In this document: positions 35,945 through 44,167 of the stretch, one piece after another
Layout: every line of letters begins with the position of its first letter
Numbering within the stretch: the first letter of the stretch is position 1
From: Anaerolineae bacterium
GTDB lineage: Bacteria; Chloroflexota; Anaerolineae; 4572-78; J111
DNA: 64,000 bases
Direction: 5' to 3'
Assembly: GCA_022071955.1 (NCBI GenBank)
Contig: JAJVIM010000015.1
Location: 1 to 64,000 of the forward strand
The notes under the pieces: generated by a model
Databases searched by the model: none
What the model saw: only the letters and a program-made list of their open reading frames with translations
What the model was told of the DNA's origin: nothing
Translations under genes and position numbers: made by a program

Positions 35945-36011
35945 ACTATGGCTTGGTTTGAACTGATTGTCAAAAAATCTGTTATGAAGATCAGTTAGAT
36001 TGTGATATAAT
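35945..36011. promoter_or_regulatory. Divergent promoter region between GT4 gene and the 199-aa gene
   Basis: Minus strand: TTGACA (35968-35973), 17 nt, CATAGT (35945-35950) toward the GT4 gene. Plus strand: TTATGA (35982-35987), 18 nt, TATAAT (36006-36011) toward the gene at 36048, which has AGGAG upstream of its ATG. Motif matches only; the minus -10 is weak. Confidence 0.45.
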
Positions 36012-36047
36012 CGAGGCAACGGCGGGCGGCAACAGGAGAGTCAGTTT

Positions 36048-36647
36048 ATGACAACCAGGTTAAAAATTGACTTGATGCAGGGCATTCTTGAGGTTGAAGG
36101 CAGCGAGACGTTTGTCAGGGCAATTTACAGCGATTTCAAGGTGCATTTCATTGGCGATGAAGCCGGTGAGGCGCTGGTTACTTCCGTTCAACGCCGGCGC
36201 AGACCCTCGCGCACCCGGCCGGAATCGCCCGCGCCGCCGGAATCGCCGCCGCCCGAACCCGCGCCCGAGCCGGAACCCGAGCCGGCGCCTGCGATCATCA
36301 AGCCGGATTACAAGCTGGTTCAAAATCTCAAGCTGTCCGCTACCGGCGACCGGTCTTCGCTGGTGGAATTTATGGATGCCAAATTTCCCATTACCAACGA
36401 GGAGCGCAACCTGGTTTTTTTGTACTACTTGCAGCATTTGGCCAAAGTCAGAGCCATTACGGTCGATCACATCTTTACCTGTTACAAAGAAGCCAAAATT
36501 CGGGTGCCGCTCAACCTGGCCAGCAGTTTGCAGGCTACCGCCAATCAACATCGCTGGGTAAAAATGACCAAAACCGGCCGGTTAACGGTGACTCCCAGCG
36601 GTAAACTGTACGTAGAAAAGCAGTTGCCCAAAAAATTAAAGGGCTAA
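36048..36647 (+). CDS. Hypothetical protein with Pro/Glu-rich linker
   Basis: 199 residues, not recognised. Residues 1-~45 form a small folded-looking segment (LKIDLMQGILEVEGSETFVRA). Residues ~48-85 are a low-complexity linker: basic RRRRPSRTRPE, then alternating Pro and Glu. Residues ~95-199 look like a helical, possibly winged-helix, domain: EFMDAKFPITNEERNLVFLY, then SSLQATANQHRWVKMTKTGR and SGKLYVEKQLPKKLKG, where a short beta hairpin with basic residues would suit nucleic-acid binding. ATG at 36048 has AGGAG upstream and a TATAAT promoter. It stands alone between divergent GT4 and the HMT-MTHFR gene. A DNA-binding role is only a guess. Confidence 0.8.
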   Translation: MTTRLKIDLMQGILEVEGSETFVRAIYSDFKVHFIGDEAGEALVTSVQRRRRPSRTRPESPAPPESPPPEPAPEPEPEPAPAIIKPDYKLVQNLKLSATGDRSSLVEFMDAKFPITNEERNLVFLYYLQHLAKVRAITVDHIFTCYKEAKIRVPLNLASSLQATANQHRWVKMTKTGRLTVTPSGKLYVEKQLPKKLKG

Positions 36648-36730
36648 CATACCCCAATACTCGCGGTCGCAATGGCGCAGGACGCTTTTTTTCTGCTGCC
36701 GGCGCGACCTTTGTTATTATAAGGGAGAAA

Positions 36731-38587
36731 ATGACCACAAAATTTTTGGACGCACTCAAAAAATCGCCCCTGTTGTGCGATGGCGCAACCGGGACAATGA
36801 TCTACGCCAAAGGGATTCCTTTTGAGCGCTCGTTTGATGAATTAAACCTCACCGACCCGGCGTTGGTGGCCGATGTTCACCGCGGCTACATTCAGGCCGG
36901 TTCCAATGTGATCCAGACTAACACCTTTGGCGCCAACCGGCTGCGGCTGGCCGAACACGGCCTGGCCCACAAAACCGCCGAGATCAACCGGGCCGGTGTT
37001 ACCCTGGCCAAACGGGTGGTCGATGCCTCGTTCCGTGAGGTGTTTGTGGCCGGCACCATCGGCCCGCTGCACCAGTGGATGGCCCCGCTGGGCCGGTTCA
37101 GCCAGCGCGAAGTGCGCGATGTGTTCCACGAGCAGGCCGCCGCGCTCATCGATGCCGGGGCCGATCTGCTGATTTTTGACACGTTTGCCGATATTGCTGC
37201 GCTTAGCGAGGCCATTTTGGTGGTGCGGGAAATATCGGCCGATATTCCAATTGTGGCTCAGGTCACCTACACCGACGACATGCGCACCACGCTGGGGCAC
37301 ACGCCGCAGCACGTGGCCGAGGCTCTGGCCGAACTGCCGGTTGACGTTATCGGCATTAACTGTTCGCTGGGGCCATCGGGGGTGTTGCGCACGCTGCAAA
37401 ACCTGGCCCGCTACGTACCGGAGCATATTTTCCTGTCGGCGCAGCCTAACGCCGGCTGGCCGGAACGCATTGGCGGGCGGATTATGTACCCGGCCACGCC
37501 TGATTATTTTGGCGAATATGCCCTGGCGCTGGTTGAGGCCGGCGCGCGGCTGGTGGGCGGCTGCTGCGGCACCACGCCGGATCACATTACCCACATGCGG
37601 GCCGCGCTCGACGACCCCACCCCCCACACTATCACCCTGCCGCGGCCAACCAGCATCGAGGCCGGCAGCACCGGACCGGTCTCTTCAATTGAACCGACGC
37701 GCATGGCCCGGCGGCTGGTTAACCGCGAATTTGTAGTGACGGTGGAATTAAGCCCGCCCAAAGGCTTTTCGCTGGAAAAAGTGATGGCCGGCGCTGAAAT
37801 GCTCAAAGCGGCCGGGGCCAATGCCATCAACGTGGCCGACAGCCCGCGCGCCCGCATGCGGATGAGTCCGTGGGCCATGTGCCACCTCATCCAAACCAAG
37901 CTCGATCTGGAAACCGTGCTGCATTTTCCCACCCGCGGCCGCAACATTTTGCGGGTGCAGGGCGATCTGCTGGCCGCTCACGCGCTAAACGTGCGCAACA
38001 TTTTTGCGGTGATGGGCGATCCCACCACCATCGGCGATTACCCCAACGCGCTCAACGATTACGATGTGGTGCCCACCGGCCTGATCAAATTGCTCAAACA
38101 AAAATTCAATAACGGTATCGATGAAAGCGGCGAACGGTTGGCGCAGCCCACAAATTTTTTGGTTGGCTGCGCTCTCAACCTCACTCCCGCCGATCCCGCG
38201 CACGAACTGGGCGTGCTGCGGCGCAAAATTGAAAGCGGGGCGGATTTCGCGCTGACCCAGCCGGTGTACGATGCGGCCCAGGCCAAAGCCTTTATCGAGC
38301 GCTACGAGTCTGAATTTGGGCCGTGGCCGCTGCCCATTTTGGCCGGTGTGCTGCCCCTGTTTAATGCCCGCCACGCCGAATTTTTGCACAACGAAGTCCC
38401 CGGCATCAACATTCCGGCGGAAATCAGAAACCGCATCAACGCCGCCAACGCCGACAGCGCCAGCGTGGGTGTTGAAATTGCCGGGCAGTTGATTGCCGAC
38501 CTCAAGCCGTTTGTCCACGGCGTCTACCTGATCCCGGCCTTTGGCCGATACGATCTGGCCGCCGAGATTATTGAGGGGATACCATGA
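36731..38587 (+). CDS. Bifunctional homocysteine S-methyltransferase / 5,10-methylenetetrahydrofolate reductase
   Basis: 618 residues, a fusion as in YitJ-type proteins. N-terminal ~1-295: homocysteine S-methyltransferase barrel with zinc ligands Cys211 (GINCSLGP) and Cys278-Cys279 (GGCCGTTPDHI). C-terminal ~325-618: methylenetetrahydrofolate reductase barrel (TVELSPPKGFSLEKVM, FAVMGDPTTIGDYPN, FALTQPVYD). Together they would reduce methylene-THF to methyl-THF and use a methyl donor to make methionine from homocysteine; the N-terminal part is the short, cobalamin-independent type. Ribosome site AAGGGAG precedes ATG 36731. The stop overlaps the next gene's start (ATGA), so translation is coupled to the DinB-like gene. 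Confidence 0.93.
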   Translation: MTTKFLDALKKSPLLCDGATGTMIYAKGIPFERSFDELNLTDPALVADVHRGYIQAGSNVIQTNTFGANRLRLAEHGLAHKTAEINRAGVTLAKRVVDASFREVFVAGTIGPLHQWMAPLGRFSQREVRDVFHEQAAALIDAGADLLIFDTFADIAALSEAILVVREISADIPIVAQVTYTDDMRTTLGHTPQHVAEALAELPVDVIGINCSLGPSGVLRTLQNLARYVPEHIFLSAQPNAGWPERIGGRIMYPATPDYFGEYALALVEAGARLVGGCCGTTPDHITHMRAALDDPTPHTITLPRPTSIEAGSTGPVSSIEPTRMARRLVNREFVVTVELSPPKGFSLEKVMAGAEMLKAAGANAINVADSPRARMRMSPWAMCHLIQTKLDLETVLHFPTRGRNILRVQGDLLAAHALNVRNIFAVMGDPTTIGDYPNALNDYDVVPTGLIKLLKQKFNNGIDESGERLAQPTNFLVGCALNLTPADPAHELGVLRRKIESGADFALTQPVYDAAQAKAFIERYESEFGPWPLPILAGVLPLFNARHAEFLHNEVPGINIPAEIRNRINAANADSASVGVEIAGQLIADLKPFVHGVYLIPAFGRYDLAAEIIEGIP

Positions 38588-39549
38588 ACAGCATCGAGTC
38601 GATTATCAGCGATTTAAGGTTTAGCCGGTCTACCCTGCTGCGGGCTATTGCCGGTCTGTCGCAGCGAGAATTGACCCAAACGCCAATTAATGGGGCGTGG
38701 ACCATTAAAGAGGTGCTGGCTCACATTGTCGGCTGGGACAATCGCACTCTCAACACGCTGAAACTGATCACCACCAATCGGGCCGGCGAAGTGCCCGGGG
38801 TTGATGTGCAGCCTTTCAACCAGCAATCGGTAGCAGCAGCGAGCGATAAAACCCTGGCCGAAGTGATGGCCGAAGCTCACGAAATCCACGAGCAGGTCAT
38901 CGAACTGATCAGCCGGCTCGATTACAAAGAGATCGACCGCCGGCACGAGCGCAACGGGCGCTTTATCACCATCCGCAGCTATGTCATCGATATTATGGCC
39001 GACCACGAACGCCAGCACGCCGCCGAAATTGAACTGTGGCGGCAGCAGTTAGAGCAAAGCATTAATCCCGATGCGTTGGTTGCGGCGCTGCGGCAGGAAC
39101 GGGCCAGGTTTCTGAACCTGCTGGAACAGTTCACGCTCGATGGCCAGCTATCCGATCCCGACGCGGTGGGCCGTTGGTCGGTGAGCGATGTGGTGGGCCA
39201 CCTGGCCGATTGGGAGCTGCGCATGCTCAAAGCCGCCAAACATATCCACGATCCGTCGCTGCCGCCGGTAGCGCCGGCCGGTGACAGCGACGCCGACTGG
39301 AACGATATTTTGGCGGCGCGCCGCAAAGACAAATCCTGGGCCGAAAATTATCAGGACCTGCTGGCCGTGCAGGCCGAGGTTGACGCCTTTGTGAATGATT
39401 TGACCCCCGGTGATTGGCGGCTGCGCGGCCCCTATCCCTGGCCCGACGATCAGGGGTCGCTGGCCGAATTAGTTGTTGAAATTACCGAGCACTACGCCGA
39501 CCATATCCCCGCGCTGGAGCAGTGGGCGGCCAACGTCCGCCGGCCTTGA
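38584..39549 (+). CDS. Tandem DinB/DfsB-like four-helix protein
   Basis: 321 residues in two similar halves. Half 1 (~1-158): SIISDLRFSRSTLLRAIAGLS, the WTIKEVLAHIVGWDNR motif, and DHERQHAAEIELW. Half 2 (~160-321): ALRQERARFLNLLEQFTLD, WSVSDVVGHLADWELRM and HYADHIPALEQW. Each half has the DinB-like pattern with the HxxxW/D segment and a final HxxxH/H-containing helix that binds a metal in the family (DfsB, ClbS, mycothiol-dependent transferases). The exact reaction is unknown. Start overlaps the stop of the methyltransferase/reductase gene by 4 bp. Confidence 0.82.
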   Translation: MNSIESIISDLRFSRSTLLRAIAGLSQRELTQTPINGAWTIKEVLAHIVGWDNRTLNTLKLITTNRAGEVPGVDVQPFNQQSVAAASDKTLAEVMAEAHEIHEQVIELISRLDYKEIDRRHERNGRFITIRSYVIDIMADHERQHAAEIELWRQQLEQSINPDALVAALRQERARFLNLLEQFTLDGQLSDPDAVGRWSVSDVVGHLADWELRMLKAAKHIHDPSLPPVAPAGDSDADWNDILAARRKDKSWAENYQDLLAVQAEVDAFVNDLTPGDWRLRGPYPWPDDQGSLAELVVEITEHYADHIPALEQWAANVRRP

Positions 39550-39573
39550 GCCGCTCGGTTGATACCCGGATTG

Positions 39574-39608
39574 CAAACAAACGGAGCCGCTGCGCTCCGT
39601 TTGTTTTG
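39574..39608 (+). terminator. Hairpin terminator after the DinB-like gene
   Basis: CAAACAAACGGAGC (39574-39587) pairs with its complement starting at 39594; the 3' arm is T-rich (TTTGTTTTG). Positioned 25 bp past the stop at 39549. Confidence 0.6.
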
Positions 39609-39622
39609 TACCCGGCGAAAAT

Positions 39623-39649
39623 TTGCCAGTTCTGATGTTACGGTATAAG
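39623..39649 (+). promoter_or_regulatory. Candidate promoter before the GNAT gene
   Basis: TTGCCA (39623-39628), 15 nt, TATAAG (39644-39649), directly after the terminator. It favours ATG 39692 as the start rather than the upstream in-frame ATG at 39635. Short spacer lowers confidence. Confidence 0.35.
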
Positions 39650-39691
39650 CTACATTCGCCGTTTACAAACACTCCCAACAGGTACGCGAGA

Positions 39692-40483
39692 ATGGATTCT
39701 GCCCTACGAACCCGGCTGGAAAAGCATATTATTTCAGCTCAGGCCAAAATATTCAGAAGTATTGTCGGCGGTTCTTTTGAAGTGCTGCCAGACTGGGCGC
39801 GCGGTTACAGCGGCCTGCAAATTCCCACGTTTAATGTGTTTATGCCGCGCCGGCCGGCCGGTTTAAACGATGAAACCCTGGCCGATACCGCCGCGTTTTT
39901 TTCGTCCAGAAACGTGGTTTACGCCGTTGAACTGGTGCACGACCAGATGCCGTTTGGCCCGGATTTTTTAGCGGAGCGCCGCTACGTTGCCCTGCCGCCC
40001 CAGCCGGCAATGGCCCTTCGCCGCTTGCCTGCCGAGCCGCCGCCCCCCTCAGAAATTTCAATAACGGCTGTCGCCACCGTTCCCGGTCTCACCGCGTTTT
40101 GCAGTTTGCAGAACGCCGTATTCGATTTTTCTTTTCAGGATTTGCGCCGGTTGTTCCCGGTGGCCCAGCTCAAAGACAATAAAATTTACCACTATCTGGC
40201 TTTTCTCAACGAGCAGCCGGTGGCGGCCGGCTCGCTGGTTTGCGCCGAGGGGGTAGGCAGTGTTTGGAATTTGGGCACGCTCGACCAGTTTCGGCGGCTG
40301 GGGGTGGCTTCGTACCTGCTGCGCTACATTCTCAGCGAGGCCGCGCAAAAGGAGTGCAGCGCGGCGATGGTCTATTCATCGGCTCAGGCGTATAAATTTT
40401 TCAGCAGAATGGGCTTTGAGATTTTTACCCAGCGCCAGTGGTTTTTGCCCCAAAATATTGAATACGAGGTTGAAGATTCGTGA
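39692..40483 (+). CDS. GNAT-family N-acetyltransferase
   Basis: 263 residues from ATG 39692 (MDSALRTRLEKHI); an in-frame ATG at 39635 would add 19 residues, but a likely promoter overlaps it. The C-terminal ~140 residues are a GNAT domain: HYLAFLNEQPVAAGSLV, then the acetyl-CoA loop DQFRRLGVASYLLRYIL (the R..G.A pattern of motif A) and YSSAQAYKFFSRMGFEI of motif B. The N-terminal ~120 residues look like a degenerate GNAT half. Substrate unknown. The stop overlaps the arginase-like gene by 4 bp (GTGA), so the two are co-translated. Confidence 0.8.
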   Translation: MDSALRTRLEKHIISAQAKIFRSIVGGSFEVLPDWARGYSGLQIPTFNVFMPRRPAGLNDETLADTAAFFSSRNVVYAVELVHDQMPFGPDFLAERRYVALPPQPAMALRRLPAEPPPPSEISITAVATVPGLTAFCSLQNAVFDFSFQDLRRLFPVAQLKDNKIYHYLAFLNEQPVAAGSLVCAEGVGSVWNLGTLDQFRRLGVASYLLRYILSEAAQKECSAAMVYSSAQAYKFFSRMGFEIFTQRQWFLPQNIEYEVEDS

Positions 40484-41250
40484 AACCGGTATTTATTTTT
40501 GCTCCCTACTGGATGGGAAAATTTAGCCCGATCCATGCGGCTCAGGCCCGACATACCTGGCGCTTGCTGGCTGTGCCGCCGGCCGAGGGTTCGCCCACAG
40601 AACGGATGGGAGCCCTGGGCAAAGCCCTGGCCGATGAAGTGGCCGCCATTCGCGCCGAGGGTAATCTGCCGGTAGCCGTGGTGGGCGACTGCACGTTTAG
40701 CATCGGCGTAACGGCCGGCCTTCAGCGTGACACGCCAGATTTTACGCTGATCTGGTTTGACGCCCACGGCGATTTTAACACCCCACAAACAACCCCCAGC
40801 AATTTTATTGGCGGCATGCCGCTGGCCATGCTCTGCGGCCGCGGCGAACAGACCATTGTCAGCGGGGCCGGTGCGGCCCGCGTGCCGGAGGCAAACGTTA
40901 TTCTGACCGATGGCCGCGACCTTGACCCGCTCGAAGCCGATGCCGTGGCCGGTTCGGCGCTGGTTCATCTTCCCGATGTGGGCCAGCTTGTTGGCCTTGA
41001 GCTGCCCAATCGGCCCATTTATATTCACTTTGATGTGGATGTGCTGCGGCTGGCAGATATGGCAGCGGTCAATTACCCCGCCGAAGGCGGCCCCTCGCTC
41101 CAAACGCTGGAAACCGCGCTGGCATACCTGGCCTCAACCGGCCGGGTGGCCGCCGTTTCGGTGACAATGTGGAACCCGGAACTGGACGAGGATAGCCACG
41201 CCGAAACCGTGGTGATGAACTTGGTCGAGTCGCTGGTAGATAAATTGTAG
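40480..41250 (+). CDS. Arginase/agmatinase-family protein
   Basis: 256 residues, ureohydrolase fold. Metal-site motifs: GDCTFSIG (Cys71 where arginase and agmatinase usually have His in GGDHS), WFDAHGDFNTP (Asp94, His96, Asp98) and IHFDVDVLRLADM (Asp185, Asp187). The Cys version occurs in some arginase-family proteins from other bacteria, so it need not mean loss of activity, but it would alter one metal ligand. The family hydrolyses guanidino or formimino compounds, releasing urea or formamide. GTG start at 40480, overlapping the GNAT stop. The substrate might be linked to the acetyltransferase; no urea or arginine genes lie nearby. Confidence 0.82.
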   Translation: MKPVFIFAPYWMGKFSPIHAAQARHTWRLLAVPPAEGSPTERMGALGKALADEVAAIRAEGNLPVAVVGDCTFSIGVTAGLQRDTPDFTLIWFDAHGDFNTPQTTPSNFIGGMPLAMLCGRGEQTIVSGAGAARVPEANVILTDGRDLDPLEADAVAGSALVHLPDVGQLVGLELPNRPIYIHFDVDVLRLADMAAVNYPAEGGPSLQTLETALAYLASTGRVAAVSVTMWNPELDEDSHAETVVMNLVESLVDKL

Positions 41251-41283
41251 GCAATCCCCGGCCTGGCGCGCCGTCGGTTTGAA

Positions 41284-42204
41284 TTAACCCGGAGTCAGTG
41301 CATTCCAGGCGCTGTAAGTAACCAGTTGCAGATAATTCATTTTAAAAGCCAGATCGGCCAGCACGCGCCACGGAAAATTGGGCGCGGCGCACAAAAATAA
41401 GGGCCGCCATTGCGGCCTGAACTTGTCTTTGAATTTGAACAACCCCTCGTAATTGTAGGCAAATTTAAACAACCGCCCGGCCGAATTGACGGCCATCGTT
41501 TTTAGTGGTTGGCCAACCAGTTCTGCCGGCTGGTTGCTCCGGGCAAACGGGACTCCGCCCAGGCTCCAGGTGTGCAGCCCCTGTGCCAGCAGTGTTTCGG
41601 CAGCGCCGGTGATGAGCGCCTCAACCGCGCCGGCCGGCGCGCGCCGGTGGCGCAGCAGTAATTCTGTGTGCAAATAGCCGGCCGATACCTGCGACAGCGT
41701 AACCGCCGCCTGCCACTGCCCGCCGGGGCTTACAAACGCAAAACAGCGAACCGTATTGTCAAAGCGGGTACGGAATGCCAGCGCCAGTTGGGGCCGGTGC
41801 GCGTAGGGAGTGGACGCCATCAGTTCTTTGAGCTTGCGCTGGTTTTCCGGCGAGGGCAATAATTCCTGCACGGTGCCCCCGCGCCGGCCGCGCCGTGCCA
41901 GCGCCCACAGCGAGGGCCGGTCCCACGGCTGCTGCTGTAACGGCAACAGCGCTTCCAGGCCAATTTGCAGGGCTTTACCGCCGTTGTCAATCACAAAACG
42001 GCTGAGGTCTTCGTTGCAAAATTGCAGGACAAAACCGCGGGGCAGGGGCAGCAGGTAATCCCGAAAAATCTGTTCAAAGGCGATGTCGAAGGGAATTTCC
42101 GCCGTGGGAATCCAGGTTAATCGTGACAGAGCCAGGCTAACGTAGTGCAGCCGTGGTTCGGCCACCGGAGCGCGCGCCCAACTGAGAGGCAAATGATGGA
42201 GCAT
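41284..42204 (-). CDS. DUF2156 / lysylphosphatidylglycerol-synthase C-terminal-like protein
   Basis: 306 residues without clear membrane segments. The ending is diagnostic in style: FKFAYNYEGLFKFKDKFRPQ followed by WRPLFLCA, the conserved closing motif of the MprF catalytic domain and DUF2156 proteins, a double GNAT-like fold that moves aminoacyl groups from tRNA to lipids or peptides. An internal SAGYLHTELLLRHRRAPAG also fits a GNAT-like acyl site. The MprF membrane domain is missing, so it is either a soluble aminoacyltransferase or another acyltransferase. It is convergent with the arginase-like gene and divergent from the sugar ABC importer. Confidence 0.7.
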   Translation of the reverse strand: MLHHLPLSWARAPVAEPRLHYVSLALSRLTWIPTAEIPFDIAFEQIFRDYLLPLPRGFVLQFCNEDLSRFVIDNGGKALQIGLEALLPLQQQPWDRPSLWALARRGRRGGTVQELLPSPENQRKLKELMASTPYAHRPQLALAFRTRFDNTVRCFAFVSPGGQWQAAVTLSQVSAGYLHTELLLRHRRAPAGAVEALITGAAETLLAQGLHTWSLGGVPFARSNQPAELVGQPLKTMAVNSAGRLFKFAYNYEGLFKFKDKFRPQWRPLFLCAAPNFPWRVLADLAFKMNYLQLVTYSAWNALTPG

Positions 42205-42246
42205 TGTCGGAATTATAGGCGATTGAGATAGAAAATAAAATCTCTT

Positions 42247-42274
42247 TTGACAAATCCTATCAGGATTATATAAT
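42247..42274 (+). promoter_or_regulatory. Consensus sigma70 promoter of the sugar ABC importer
   Basis: TTGACA (42247-42252), 16-nt spacer, TATAAT (42269-42274): both hexamers are perfect consensus. Directed toward the binding-protein gene at 42713. Confidence 0.75.
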
Positions 42275-42280
42275 CAGGGA

Positions 42281-42292
42281 GGAAACGTTTCC
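42281..42292. promoter_or_regulatory. LacI-family-type operator palindrome
   Basis: GGAAACGTTTCC is a perfect 12-bp palindrome with the central CG typical of LacI/GalR/CcpA-type operators. It begins 6 bp after the -10 box, covering the expected transcription start, so a bound repressor would block initiation. No LacI-family gene is in the window. Confidence 0.6.
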
Positions 42293-42712
42293 GCGCTTCC
42301 AATTTATGTGTATTCACTGTTAAGTATGCGACAATGACGTTAATCATATCTCCACTGCTGAATATACAATCCGCTTATCCACCCGGCAGGAGTAACTCCC
42401 TCTCTCCTGCCGTATTTCTCCCTTGTACATCCATTACGCAACTTTTCTCTTTATCCCTTGCTCCAACCAGATACAAATTGTTATGTGTTATGCCAGAGCA
42501 GGCCGGCCAAAGGAAGGCCTCTGTAGTTTATTTGTGCTCTGGGCTACTTGAATCTGTGCTCAAATCAGGTGTTTTTTGATTTTGATTACCAGATATTTTG
42601 AGCAGCATACTATTTGTGCCAGAAAGGAGGCAAACCATAAATAATTTACGGTTGTTTCTGATTTTTCAAATTAGCTTACTAATTACTAACCTTTTTGGAG
42701 GAGAATCAATCC

Positions 42713-44035
42713 ATGAAACGGACAATCTTTAGCATTTTGGTTTTGGTTGTAATCCTGATGATGATTGCCGCCTGTGGCGGTGGTGCTGCGCCGGCCCCGC
42801 AACAGGCCGCCCCCGCTGCCGAACAACCCCAGCAAGAAGCCGCAGCCCCAGCGGCTGAGCAACCTCAGCAAGAAGCCGCAGCCCCGGCGGCTGAAGCCGT
42901 TAAGCTAGTAATGTGGACCAAAGAAGGCGAGGCCGACGGTGGTTTGCAGTATAACCGGGCGTTGGCCGAAGAATTTAGCAAAGCCAACCCCAACATCACC
43001 ATCGACGTTGTCAAAAAGAAGGATGTTGAAGAACTGCGCGAAGATTTCCAAACGTCGGCTCTGGCCGGTAGTTCGCCCGATTTGCTGTGGACGGTTAATG
43101 ACCACGCCGGCCCGTTTACCGCCGCCGATTTGATTCAGCCGGTCGATGATCTGTTTGACCTGAGCAAATATGTCGATGGCGCGCTGGAAGCCGTGCGGCT
43201 CGATGGCAAAACCTGGGGCGTGCCGATTTCAAGCGGCAACCACCTGATGCTTATGTTCAACAAAAAATATATTGACGCCGCTCCGGCCAATACCGACGAG
43301 CTGATTGCCAAAAGCAAAGAAATTAAAGATGTTACCCCGCTGGTCTTCAACCAGACGGAACCTTTCTGGATGGTGCCCTGGCTGGGTGGTTTTGGCGGCA
43401 AGGTTTTTGCCGATGATGGCGTCACCCCCACCCTCAATACGCCAGAAATGGCGGCCACGCTCAAGTTTTTGCACGATATTAAATTCACCGACAAGATTAT
43501 CCCGGCCGAAAGCGATTACGACAGCGCCGACACTCTTTTTAAAGAGGGCAAAGCGGCGATGATCATCAACGGCGACTGGAGCATTGCCAGCTATGCCGAA
43601 GCGCTGGGCGATGACCTGGGGGTGGCTCCCATTCCGCAGGTGAGCGCCACCGGAAAAATGCCCGCACCGTATACCGCCGGCACCTATTTTATGATTCCCA
43701 AAACGGTTGAGGGCGCCAAGCTCGATGCCGTGAAGCAGTTCATTGAGTTTGTCACCAGCTACGACAACCAGATCAATCAGGTGGCTCAACTCAAACGGCT
43801 GCCGGCGTTGAAGGCTGCTTTTGATGATAAAGCCATTGCCGATGATTCAATTCTCAAAGGTTCTGTCGCTCAAATGGCGGTTGGTACGGGTATGCCGGCT
43901 GTGTTGGAAATGCGCTGCAACTGGGACGCCATGAAACCCGAACTTCAGGCTGTCCTGTCCGATAGTAAAAGCCCGGAAGATGCCGCCGCCGCTATGCAGG
44001 CCGCGGCCGATAACTGCATTAAAACCCTGGAGTAA
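42713..44035 (+). CDS. Sugar-type ABC importer binding lipoprotein (MalE-like)
   Basis: 440 residues from ATG 42713 with GGAGGAG upstream. Lipoprotein signal: MKRTIFSILVLVVILMMIAA then the lipobox cysteine (IAAC), followed by an Ala/Pro/Gln/Glu linker with the repeated unit QQEAAAPAAEQP. Mature domain: LVMWTKEGEADGG, FSKANPNITIDVVKK, AMIINGDWSIASYAEALGDD and AGTYFMIPK, the pattern of cluster 1 (maltose/maltodextrin-type) binding proteins. It captures the substrate outside the membrane and hands it to the permeases at 44168 and 45232. An ABC ATPase is not in this operon, so a shared one is presumably encoded elsewhere. Coupling to adenosine deaminase leaves the substrate open. Confidence 0.9.
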   Translation: MKRTIFSILVLVVILMMIAACGGGAAPAPQQAAPAAEQPQQEAAAPAAEQPQQEAAAPAAEAVKLVMWTKEGEADGGLQYNRALAEEFSKANPNITIDVVKKKDVEELREDFQTSALAGSSPDLLWTVNDHAGPFTAADLIQPVDDLFDLSKYVDGALEAVRLDGKTWGVPISSGNHLMLMFNKKYIDAAPANTDELIAKSKEIKDVTPLVFNQTEPFWMVPWLGGFGGKVFADDGVTPTLNTPEMAATLKFLHDIKFTDKIIPAESDYDSADTLFKEGKAAMIINGDWSIASYAEALGDDLGVAPIPQVSATGKMPAPYTAGTYFMIPKTVEGAKLDAVKQFIEFVTSYDNQINQVAQLKRLPALKAAFDDKAIADDSILKGSVAQMAVGTGMPAVLEMRCNWDAMKPELQAVLSDSKSPEDAAAAMQAAADNCIKTLE

Positions 44036-44055
44036 CCTCAGAGTCTGGTGAGCAC

Positions 44056-44091
44056 GTGCTGCGGGTTTCGCTTTTATGGAACCCGCAGCAC
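44056..44091 (+). terminator. Intercistronic hairpin between binding protein and permease
   Basis: GTGCTGCGGGTT (44056-44067) pairs perfectly with 44080-44091, loop 12 nt, no U-run. Such hairpins after a binding-protein gene commonly protect its mRNA or attenuate read-through, giving more binding protein than permease. Confidence 0.55.
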
Positions 44092-44167
44092 CTCCATAAA
44101 CAGCTACGCGACTCTGGATGGGTAATCAATTTTGGCGCAGTATGTAACGGGAAGGGTGGGTTAAACA

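Larger units (their letters stand above)
42205..42712. other. 508-bp non-coding region and long leader of the sugar importer
   Basis: Contains a consensus promoter (42247-42274), an operator-like palindrome (42281-42292) and then about 420 nt of untranslated leader before the binding-protein ATG. The leader has a GGCAGGAG...CTCCTGCC hairpin near 42383-42410 and AAAGGAGG near 42624 with no ATG, GTG or TTG closely following. No known riboswitch was recognised. Confidence 0.6.

Noticed and set aside
42620..42700. Small leader peptide after AAAGGAGG near 42624
   Set aside because: Only an ATA codon follows at the right distance and the frame runs into the binding-protein start; too weak to call as a gene.
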